Source of the DNA: Paenibacillus sp. MAHUQ-63
Lineage (GTDB): Bacteria; Bacillota; Bacilli; Paenibacillales; NBRC-103111
Assembly (NCBI RefSeq): GCF_028765165.1
Contig: NZ_JARADB010000009.1
Span: 62,001 to 126,000 of the forward strand
DNA length: 64,000 bases
Reading direction: 5' to 3'
Positions 1 to 7,706 of the stretch are shown one piece after another (position 1 is the stretch's first letter; every line of letters starts with the position of its first letter). Under the pieces are notes generated by a model, which saw nothing but the letters and a program-made list of their open reading frames with translations, did no database searches and was not told the origin of the DNA. The translations under genes and the position numbers were made by a program.

Positions 1-879
1 AATAATCAGCTGTCGCACATCGACAGCCTCGATGATTGCGGCTCCTTCGGAGCGCTGGCGATTCTTGCGGACCGGCAGCGGCAGCTGACGGGGGCGCGCG
101 CGGTTGCGGAGGACATCGCCGATTACATCATGAACGTGCAAGACCGCCTGGAGGACGGGACGCTGTACCGCCGCATCGGCGTATCGCCAAGCATGCATAA
201 CACGATGTGGTGCGATGACATGTATATGAGCGTACCGTTCCTATGCCGCTATAGCGAGTTGTCCGGGGATTCACAATATGTCGAGGAAGCGTCCCGTCAA
301 ATGCTGTTGTACAAAAAGTACTTATATATGCCGCAGCGGCAAATTATGTCCCACGTCTATGACGTCGGCAGCGGCAAACCGTCGCTGACAACGTGGGGGC
401 GGGGGAACGGCTGGGTATTCTTCTCGCTCGCCGTCCTGCTGCAGGCGCTGCCGAAGGGGCATGCCAACTACAAGGGAATTCTTCGCTTCTATCAAGAGCT
501 GGCGGAGGGCTATCTCCGGCTGCAGGGCAAGAACGGCTTGTGGCATCAGGTACTGACGGATCCGGAATCGTACGAGGAGGCGTCCTGTACGTCAATGTTC
601 ATGTACGGCTTCGCGCTCGGCGTACGCCACGGATGGCTGCCGGAGCCGCAGGTCTATACGAAGGCGGTAATCGCCGGATGGATCGGCTTGTGCTCGCGCG
701 CCATCGATAAACGCGGCAATCTGTACGGCGTGTGCAAAGGCTCCAGCTGGTCCTATTCGAATGCCTACTATAAGCATGACCTCGGCTGGAACTTGAATGA
801 CACGCATGGGATCGGCATCGTGCTGCTTGCCGGGATCGAAACGCAGGCCATGATGAACAGTTTAGGGATGACAATCTGA
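1..879 (+). CDS. GH105 unsaturated glycuronyl hydrolase, 5'-truncated by window edge
   Basis: The frame is open from base 1, so the start lies upstream of the window; 292 residues are visible. The family (YteR/YesR) removes the 4,5-unsaturated uronic acid left at the non-reducing end of rhamnogalacturonan or pectin fragments after lyase cleavage. Seen here: an (alpha/alpha)6-barrel pattern with SLDDCGSFGA near the window start, the WCDDMYM stretch (Asp encoded at 214-216, matching the general-acid Asp of YteR), WGRGNGW and a C-terminal NDTHGIGIVLLAG. No signal peptide can be judged. It is followed after 100 bp by an AraC sensor-regulator and belongs to the same pectin cluster as the second GH105 at 6564. 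Family assignment is secure; exact substrate is inferred. Confidence 0.9.
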   Translation, partial: NNQLSHIDSLDDCGSFGALAILADRQRQLTGARAVAEDIADYIMNVQDRLEDGTLYRRIGVSPSMHNTMWCDDMYMSVPFLCRYSELSGDSQYVEEASRQMLLYKKYLYMPQRQIMSHVYDVGSGKPSLTTWGRGNGWVFFSLAVLLQALPKGHANYKGILRFYQELAEGYLRLQGKNGLWHQVLTDPESYEEASCTSMFMYGFALGVRHGWLPEPQVYTKAVIAGWIGLCSRAIDKRGNLYGVCKGSSWSYSNAYYKHDLGWNLNDTHGIGIVLLAGIETQAMMNSLGMTI

Positions 880-940
880 TAAGGGTACGGGATGAGCATA
901 AGAAGCCGGGCGGAACGTGTCGCGATTGAGCGGATCGCGC

Positions 941-946
941 TATAAT
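941..946 (+). promoter_or_regulatory. Possible -10 box for the AraC regulator
   Basis: A perfect TATAAT lies 33 bp before the GTG start at 980. No convincing -35 hexamer sits 17 bp upstream, as expected for an activator-dependent promoter. Weak evidence on its own. Confidence 0.3.
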
Positions 947-979
947 AATAAGATCTTGTTATAAGGTGGGAACCTCAAC

Positions 980-3262
980 GTGACACAATCCATGATGAAG
1001 TGGTTGAAATACAATCTGGCCCATACGCAGACCCGGCTCGTGTTCATTTTAACCGTTTCGGTTTTTCTTATCATTTTGGCAGTGAGCCTGACCTCTTACT
1101 ATACGTCCAAATCCGTGCTGCAGGAAGAGCTCAGCGAGCCGCAGCGCCAGTTGCTTCAATTGAATATGAACGTGATCGATGACGTGATCAAAGAAAGCGA
1201 TAATGTCGCCATTCAGGTGGCTTTGAACGCGAATATTTATACGTTTCTGACGAGTGAGGAACAAAACTCGTATGGCAATATCTCGGAGCTGTATCAGCTG
1301 CTGTCTACCTTAATCAGCAATTCGAAGTATATCAAGAGCATCTATGTGTATGACACGGTCAGAGAGAGCTTCGTCGCGATTCCGCAGGGCTACAGCTCCA
1401 ACAAGGTGAACTTCGATGACTCCGATTGGACCTCGGTGACGGAAGAGTTCGGCGGCGGCTTGAGGGTGATCAAGAAGCGTCAGGTGCCGGAAGGAGCGGG
1501 GCGCAAAGGGTCCGAGGTTACGCTGTTCCGGAAAATTATGATTCAAGGGCAGCTCAAAGGCGTAGTCGCGGTCAATCTCAAAGATGAGGAGCTGTTCGCC
1601 AAGCTGAATCCTCCTGTATTAAACAATTTGGACCGCATGCGGTACGTCATCGACGAGCATGACGAGATTCTGTATGCCGTTTCCAATTACGATTTCGATC
1701 AGGAGTCGATCCGGCAGGCGCTCACCGAGCTGCGGGAAGACGGCAGCGGCGACATTACTCATCAGAACCGCAAACTGCTGGTGAATCAACTTGTTTCGCC
1801 AGTCACAGGATGGAAATACGTTTCGATTGTCGTACAGGACAGCTTGCTGGCCAAGTCCAAGAAGGTACGCAATGCCGTATTGATCGTCTCCGTGGCTGCA
1901 CTGGGGCTTGGCTGCGCGACGATTTTCTACATCAATGCCGCCGCCTTCCGCCCGGTCCGCAGGCTGAGGCAGCTGTTCAGCGCTTACGACCGCAAGTCGC
2001 TCAGTCCCGAAGGCATCGACCTGGAGAAGCTGGCGGGCGAGCTGCTCACGAACCATGCCCATCTGTCCCAGCTTGTCCGCGAGACGATGTCGGAAGCGTC
2101 GTCCAAGCTTCTTTACGATATGTACACAGGGAACTTGACGGGCAGACGGGACATCGAGGAGAAGTGGAGCCGCTATTTCGGAGAATGGACGGCCGAGCCG
2201 GTGACGGTAGCCGTTCTATCGATCGACCGTTATGAGGAATGGTCCCGCTCTTACAGCCGCGATGATCAATCCTTGCTCAAGTTCGCAATCGCCAACATTG
2301 CCGCCGAGCTGTTCGAGCAGAAGTGGCGGGTTGTCTGCGCCGACTTCGGCAAAGACAAGATGGCGATCTTGCTCCAACCGCTTGAAGCGGGCCTCCACCT
2401 TGAGCGCAAGCTGGAGGAATCGATCGAGGTCGTATCCAGCTTGCTCAAGTTCAGTGTTTCGGCCGGTGTAAGCACACCGCAGACGGAGATTGCACGCCTG
2501 CGCCAGACGATGCTGGAAGCGGAGAATGCCCTGCACTACCGGCTTTACCAAGGCTACGGGCAGATCATCCCGTTCCATGAAGTATCGGGGCATGAGGTCA
2601 AGGAGACGGTTGTGGATGAAGGAACGCTGGATGAACTGACGCAGTTGATTGAATCGGGGGACGAGGCCGGTTCGTTGGAGGCGGTCGAGCGTCTAATCGC
2701 CGATGTGCGAAGCCAATACGGGTATCCCTCAGCGGCTTTAACGTTCCTGCGAGCAGCGCTGGAGCGCATCGGGCAGCTGTCGCAGGCGGAGGACGAGGGG
2801 GCTGCCGAAAGCGCGTTCGAGAGGTTCGATACGCTGCATCTGGGCGACATTCAGGATGAACTCAGCAGGCGGGTCCTACCGCTCGTGCAGCGCTTCCACC
2901 GGCTTATCCAAAGCAAGGATTTCATTACATGCCACCGCATGATCGATTATATGAAGCAGCATTTGAGCGAGGCGATCGGCATCCCCGAGATTGCCGACGA
3001 GGTAGGGATCAGCAGCTCCCTGGCCAGCCAGATTTTCAAGCAAGAAACAGGGGAAACCATCTACAATTATTTGACGCAGCTGCGCCTGGAACGTGCGGAC
3101 GAGCTGCTGCTGAAGAGCGAATATAAGATCTCGGATATTGCGGTCATGGTCGGTTATCAGCACGAGAACAGCTTCATCCGGAGCTTCCGCAAATTCAAGA
3201 ATATTACCCCGGGCAAATACCGGGATATGATGAGAACCCGCACGGACGCTATGCTGGAATAG
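980..3262 (+). CDS. Membrane-anchored AraC-family transcriptional regulator
   Basis: 760 residues. TM helix 1 at about 20-42, an extracytoplasmic sensor region (Cache-like) to about 295, TM helix 2 at about 298-317 followed by a HAMP-like linker, a long cytoplasmic middle, and two AraC-type helix-turn-helix motifs at about 648-755 ending in FRKFKNITPGKYR. The GTG start is chosen because AAGGTGGG precedes it by a good distance. Such one-component sensors in Paenibacillus sense extracellular sugars or sugar-binding proteins and activate adjacent polysaccharide genes. Its position inside the pectin gene set, 38 bp upstream of the GH65-like gene, suggests it controls this cluster; the ligand is unknown. 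Confidence 0.9.
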   Translation: MTQSMMKWLKYNLAHTQTRLVFILTVSVFLIILAVSLTSYYTSKSVLQEELSEPQRQLLQLNMNVIDDVIKESDNVAIQVALNANIYTFLTSEEQNSYGNISELYQLLSTLISNSKYIKSIYVYDTVRESFVAIPQGYSSNKVNFDDSDWTSVTEEFGGGLRVIKKRQVPEGAGRKGSEVTLFRKIMIQGQLKGVVAVNLKDEELFAKLNPPVLNNLDRMRYVIDEHDEILYAVSNYDFDQESIRQALTELREDGSGDITHQNRKLLVNQLVSPVTGWKYVSIVVQDSLLAKSKKVRNAVLIVSVAALGLGCATIFYINAAAFRPVRRLRQLFSAYDRKSLSPEGIDLEKLAGELLTNHAHLSQLVRETMSEASSKLLYDMYTGNLTGRRDIEEKWSRYFGEWTAEPVTVAVLSIDRYEEWSRSYSRDDQSLLKFAIANIAAELFEQKWRVVCADFGKDKMAILLQPLEAGLHLERKLEESIEVVSSLLKFSVSAGVSTPQTEIARLRQTMLEAENALHYRLYQGYGQIIPFHEVSGHEVKETVVDEGTLDELTQLIESGDEAGSLEAVERLIADVRSQYGYPSAALTFLRAALERIGQLSQAEDEGAAESAFERFDTLHLGDIQDELSRRVLPLVQRFHRLIQSKDFITCHRMIDYMKQHLSEAIGIPEIADEVGISSSLASQIFKQETGETIYNYLTQLRLERADELLLKSEYKISDIAVMVGYQHENSFIRSFRKFKNITPGKYRDMMRTRTDAMLE

Positions 3263-3300
3263 AGCGGCGTCCTGCCGGGCCAATGAGATGAGGAGGAACC

Positions 3301-5358
3301 ATGGACAGACGACAAATCATTACACGGCATAATCCGGAATTGCATAAATGGGATCCGTTATCCCCTTTTTCCGTCGGTAACGGCGAGTTCGCTTTCAGTG
3401 CCGATATCACCGGGCTGCAGACTTTCCCGGAACAATACGAAGTGCCGCTTGGCACGCAATCCAACTGGGGATGGCATTATACAGGCGGACGCGATCGCTT
3501 CACCGATCAGGATGTTGAATATCAAATGTTCGAAACGCACGGCAGACTCGTCGGCTACCCGATGAAGCCCGGCAGTACGCCGGAGGCTTATCACTGGCTG
3601 CGGATGAACCCGCACCGGTTGCAGCTAGGGCGAGTTTCGTTCCGTTTCCTGCTGGAATCGGGCGAAGTCGCGGATGCGGCCGACGTGAAGGAGATCAGCC
3701 AACAGCTCGATCTGTGGACGGGCGTGCTGAACAGTTCGTATACGGTTCAAGGGGTGCCGGTTCAGGTGACGACGGCTTGTCATCCAACCATGGATGCCAT
3801 CGGCGTGCGTGTCCGGTCGAGTCTGGTGACGCAAGGGCGGCTGCAGGCTTTCATTCGTTTCCCGGCGCCGGATATGACGAATACCGGCTGGGCCAAAGCG
3901 GTATTCCCGGACTGGGAGAACGATGACCGGCATAAGACCGAGATTCGCGAAGGAGGCCATGGGGAAGCGCTGCTGGTCCGAACGATGGATGAGGACAGGT
4001 ATGAGGTGCGCTGGAATTGGAAGGACGGCAGCTTCGAACGGACCGGAACGCATGAGTTCACTTTGTTCCCTCCGGTAGAGCAAGAAGAATTGTTCGAATT
4101 TTCCGTCAGCTTCGATCAGCAAGCGGCTCAATCGGCACCGCCGGTAGAAGAGACGATCGCTGCAAGCGGAGACTATTGGGAGCAATTCTGGCTGAGCGGG
4201 GCGTCCATCGATTTCTCCGGCAGTTCGGACCCGCGGGCCTACGAGCTGGAGCGGCGCGTCGTTCTGTCGCAGTTCCTGTGCGCGATGCACAGCGGAGGCT
4301 CCCTGCCGCCGCAGGAGACGGGACTTATGTACAACAGCTGGTTCGGCAAATCTCACCTGGAGATGCATTGGTGGCATGGCGCACATTTCCCGCTATGGGG
4401 GCGGGCGAGCATTTTGCTGAAAAGCATGGATTGGTATACCCGCATCCTGCCGGTTGCCCGCGATCTGGCACGGTCACAAGGGTACGAAGGCGCCCGCTGG
4501 CCGAAAATGGTCGATTACGAAGGAAAGCCTTGCCCTTCGCCGGTCGCGCCCGGGCTGATCTGGCAGCAGCCGCATCCGATAGCGCTTGCGGAGCTGTGCT
4601 ACAAAGCGGAGCCGACCAGGGAGATGCTGGAGCGATTCCGCGATATTGTCTATGAATCGGCCGATTTCATGGTCTCTTACGCTCATTGGGACGAAGAGAA
4701 GCGAGTTTACGATCTGGGTCCCCCGCTAATTCCGGCGCAGGAGTGCCATCCGCTTGCAGGCAGTAAGAATCCGCCCTACGAGCTCGAGTACTGGAAGTAC
4801 GGCTTGACGATTGCGGTGCGCTGGGCGGAGCTTTTGCAGGAAACGCCCGATCCGAAGTGGGCGGAGGTTGCTGCGAACATGGCCCAGCCGCCGCAGCTGG
4901 AGGGGGTATATCTGGCCCACGAGCTGTGCCCGGATACGTTCACAGCCAAGAATCACGATCATCCGTCGATGCTCGGCGCGCTCGGCATTCTGCCAGGCAC
5001 GATGATCGACCGCGAAGTCATGCTGAGCACGCTGCTGAAAGTGAAGGACGTCTGGAAATGGGGCTCCGCATGGGGCTGGGACTTCCCGATGTGCGCCATG
5101 ACGGCGGCCCGGCTTGGCGAGCTGGACTTGGCCGTAGACTTCCTGCTCCTGGATGCGGCGAAGAACACGTATTTGACGAACGGCCACAATTACCAGCGTC
5201 CCGGATTGTCGGCGTACTTGCCGGGCAACGGAGGCTTGCTGGCGGCCGTCGCCATGATGGCTGCGGGCTGGGAGGGCGGACCGGAGGGCGGTAATCCGGG
5301 ATTCCCGCAGGATGGAAGCTGGAAGGTGAGTTGGGAAGGCTTGAAGCCTTGGCTGTAA
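3301..5358 (+). CDS. GH65-like six-hairpin glycosidase of unknown specificity
   Basis: 685 residues, no signal peptide, so probably cytoplasmic. AGGAGG precedes the ATG. The N-terminal half looks like a beta-sandwich (SPFSVGNGEFAFSADITGLQ is the kind of opening seen in GH65/GH95-type proteins). The C-terminal half is an alpha/alpha barrel with HLEMHWWHGAHFPLWGR and PAQECHP; Glu481 in the latter is a candidate acid residue by position only. It lies between the AraC regulator and the PL22 lyase in one co-directional run, with 36 bp to the next gene, so it probably acts on an oligosaccharide from pectin side chains. I cannot assign a CAZy family with certainty or name a substrate. Confidence 0.65.
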   Translation: MDRRQIITRHNPELHKWDPLSPFSVGNGEFAFSADITGLQTFPEQYEVPLGTQSNWGWHYTGGRDRFTDQDVEYQMFETHGRLVGYPMKPGSTPEAYHWLRMNPHRLQLGRVSFRFLLESGEVADAADVKEISQQLDLWTGVLNSSYTVQGVPVQVTTACHPTMDAIGVRVRSSLVTQGRLQAFIRFPAPDMTNTGWAKAVFPDWENDDRHKTEIREGGHGEALLVRTMDEDRYEVRWNWKDGSFERTGTHEFTLFPPVEQEELFEFSVSFDQQAAQSAPPVEETIAASGDYWEQFWLSGASIDFSGSSDPRAYELERRVVLSQFLCAMHSGGSLPPQETGLMYNSWFGKSHLEMHWWHGAHFPLWGRASILLKSMDWYTRILPVARDLARSQGYEGARWPKMVDYEGKPCPSPVAPGLIWQQPHPIALAELCYKAEPTREMLERFRDIVYESADFMVSYAHWDEEKRVYDLGPPLIPAQECHPLAGSKNPPYELEYWKYGLTIAVRWAELLQETPDPKWAEVAANMAQPPQLEGVYLAHELCPDTFTAKNHDHPSMLGALGILPGTMIDREVMLSTLLKVKDVWKWGSAWGWDFPMCAMTAARLGELDLAVDFLLLDAAKNTYLTNGHNYQRPGLSAYLPGNGGLLAAVAMMAAGWEGGPEGGNPGFPQDGSWKVSWEGLKPWL

Positions 5359-5394
5359 GCGAGCAGGACGAGAGAGGAATCAGGAGGCGATAAC

Positions 5395-6534
5395 ATGGGA
5401 AAAGGAACGGTATGGCCCTCGGAACGGAAATCGGCAACGGACCGGTTCACTGGCCTTGAGGTCACGCAGCTGACGGATTATAAGGCGCACAGCCATCATT
5501 TATATTTTACCGAGAGCGGCTGGTACGACGGGGAGCAGCGTCTGCTCTTCGTCTCGGACCGCGGGAATAGTACGAATTTGTTCAGCCTGCATGTGGAGAG
5601 CGGTGTCATCACGCAGTTGACCGATTATGCCGGGAACGACCAGCTCGATGCTTGTCTGCTGCCGGACGGCAGTGCAGCTTACGTGAAGCTGGGAAGACAG
5701 CTCGTGCGCCTCGATCTGGCGAGCCTGGAAGAGCAAAACGTCTATGAAGCGCCGCAGGGCTATCATCTTGGCAATGTTAGCGCCAGCGCGGATGGGAAAC
5801 ACATCTATACCTGTGTGCAAGAGGATTTGTCACACCGGATTCGCCTGGATCTCGGCAACGGGTATGTCGGGCACCGGGAGCTGATGGAAGCCGCTCCTCA
5901 CAGCATGATCGTTCGCATCGATGCAGGAGCCGGCGGCGCGGAGACCGTCTACGAAGCCAACCGCTTCATCACGCATATCAATGCGTCTCCGACGGAGCCT
6001 TGGCTGTTGACCTTTTGCCATGAAGGGCCTTGGCATCTGGTCGATCACCGCATCTGGGGACTGGATCTGCGCACGGGTGAAGCGTGGAAAATTCGCGAAC
6101 GGCTGGAACCGGGTGAGAAGGTGGGGCATGAATTTTTCTTTCCGGACGGCGTCACCATCGGTTATCACGGGTTCCGGACGAATGGAACGAATTTCTTCGG
6201 CAGCATCCGGTATGACAATACAGGGCTGGAAGAGACGGAGTTCGGCTTCGACACGTGGCATGGGTATGCCGACGGCCTGGGGCAAGCGATTGTTGACGGC
6301 AAAGGCCATGTGAAAACGCTGAGCATCTGGCGGAAACGGGACGGCGTTTATGACGGTCCCCGCATGCTGTGCGAGCTGCGCTGCAGCTTCCACTCGCAGA
6401 AGGTTCATGCGCATCCGCGCTTCGACGCGGGGGGCAAGCGTGTGCTTTTTACAAGCGATAAGAATGGATACGGTAATTTGTATCTCGTCGATGTGCCGGA
6501 GGATTTGACCGTGCTGCCGATGTTTACGCCATAA
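5395..6534 (+). CDS. ogl: Oligogalacturonate lyase, PL22 family
   Basis: 379 residues, cytoplasmic, seven-bladed propeller type. The opening (VWPSE ... VTQLTDYKAHSHHLYFTE) and the repeated QLTDY/LFVSDR blade strands are typical of PL22 oligogalacturonate lyases, which cleave short pectin oligomers to 5-keto-4-deoxyuronate by beta-elimination using a bound divalent metal. The motif SQKVHAHPRF gives Gln335, His338 and His340 in the spacing of the metal ligands known from the Yersinia enzyme; further conserved histidines are His209 and His258. AGGAGG lies before the start. It is followed after 29 bp by GH105, a metabolically coherent pair for unsaturated oligouronides. Confidence 0.85.
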   Translation: MGKGTVWPSERKSATDRFTGLEVTQLTDYKAHSHHLYFTESGWYDGEQRLLFVSDRGNSTNLFSLHVESGVITQLTDYAGNDQLDACLLPDGSAAYVKLGRQLVRLDLASLEEQNVYEAPQGYHLGNVSASADGKHIYTCVQEDLSHRIRLDLGNGYVGHRELMEAAPHSMIVRIDAGAGGAETVYEANRFITHINASPTEPWLLTFCHEGPWHLVDHRIWGLDLRTGEAWKIRERLEPGEKVGHEFFFPDGVTIGYHGFRTNGTNFFGSIRYDNTGLEETEFGFDTWHGYADGLGQAIVDGKGHVKTLSIWRKRDGVYDGPRMLCELRCSFHSQKVHAHPRFDAGGKRVLFTSDKNGYGNLYLVDVPEDLTVLPMFTP

Positions 6535-6563
6535 CAACATCCAAACCGAAGGAGGCATAAGCT

Positions 6564-7706
6564 ATGAAGGCTTCTATGCTGGATACGAAGATTGAACGCA
6601 TGTCCGTGAAGGTTGGCGAGACCATTTTATCGCATAGCGTGGATGGCTATCATCCGAAAATTGCAAACCAGTGGGGCTACGTCGCAGGAATGGCGCTGGC
6701 GGCCATCGATAAGCTCGGCGATTGGACGGGCGAGGCCAAATATCATGAATTCGTCAAACGGCATATGGACGTGTTCGTTCAAGAAGACGGATCGATTCAC
6801 GGCTATAAATTGGAAGATTACAATCTCGACCATATTAATAAAGGAAAAAATCTGCTTCGGCTGTGGAGGGAAACCGGCGAAAGCAAATATGAGAAGGCGG
6901 CGCGTTTGCTGATCACGCAGCTGGCCGGGCAGCCCCGAACGGATGAAGGCGGATTCTGGCATAAAAAAATATACCCGTTCCAAATGTGGCTGGACGGCCT
7001 GTATATGTCGTCGCCTTACATGGCTGAATATGCCCGTACCTTCGACGACAGCAGCTGGTTCGACGAGACGGCGCATCAGCTGCTATTGGTCGAGCGGCGG
7101 ACGCGCAACCCGCAGACGGGCTTGCTGCATCACGCCTGGGACGAGACGAAGGAGCAGCGCTGGTGCGACAGCTTCGGCACGGGCCGTTCGCGACATGTGT
7201 GGGGCCGGGCGATGGGCTGGTACGCCATGGCGCTGGTCGATGCGCTGGAGCATTTCCCGATCGGGCATGCGAAGCGGGGGCAGCTGATGGGTATTTTCGA
7301 GCGGATGGCGAACAGCGTCGTGCGCGCGCAGGATCAGGACAGCGGCCTCTGGTACCAGGTCATGGATTGTAATGGCCAACAAGGCAACTATCTGGAGGCG
7401 TCGGGCTCCTGTATGCTGACTTATGCCATCGCAAAAGGCATCCGTCTGAACTATTTGGCGGAAATCGACCGGAGCGTCGTTGAACGGGCTTATGAGGGGA
7501 TTCTTCAGCGGTTCGTGACGGAAGACGAGCAGGGTGTGCACCTGCATAGCATCTGTCACGGTGCGGGTCTTGGCGGCCGCAAATACCGGGACGGCTCCTA
7601 TGCGTATTATTTGAGCGAAGCGGTTGTCAGCGACGTGCTGATGGGGGTCGCCCCGCTGCTGCTGGCCAGCGTGGAGATGGAGAAGCTGCGTGAACAATCG
7701 GCATGA
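6564..7706 (+). CDS. GH105 unsaturated rhamnogalacturonyl hydrolase (YteR-like)
   Basis: 380 residues, close to the usual size of the family, no signal peptide. AAGGAGG stands 9 bp before the ATG. The two acidic residues known to be essential in Bacillus subtilis YteR (Asp88 and Asp143) have counterparts Asp89 (YNLDHINKGK) and Asp144 (MWLDGLYMS). WGRAMGWYAMALV is the second family signature. The role is to hydrolyse the unsaturated galacturonyl unit from rhamnogalacturonan-I disaccharides in the cytoplasm. Its 3' end overlaps the GH95 reading frame by 17 bp if the GTG start of the latter is used, indicating an operon. It is the second GH105 in the window; the two are not near-identical, so they probably differ in substrate. 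Confidence 0.92.
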   Translation: MKASMLDTKIERMSVKVGETILSHSVDGYHPKIANQWGYVAGMALAAIDKLGDWTGEAKYHEFVKRHMDVFVQEDGSIHGYKLEDYNLDHINKGKNLLRLWRETGESKYEKAARLLITQLAGQPRTDEGGFWHKKIYPFQMWLDGLYMSSPYMAEYARTFDDSSWFDETAHQLLLVERRTRNPQTGLLHHAWDETKEQRWCDSFGTGRSRHVWGRAMGWYAMALVDALEHFPIGHAKRGQLMGIFERMANSVVRAQDQDSGLWYQVMDCNGQQGNYLEASGSCMLTYAIAKGIRLNYLAEIDRSVVERAYEGILQRFVTEDEQGVHLHSICHGAGLGGRKYRDGSYAYYLSEAVVSDVLMGVAPLLLASVEMEKLREQSA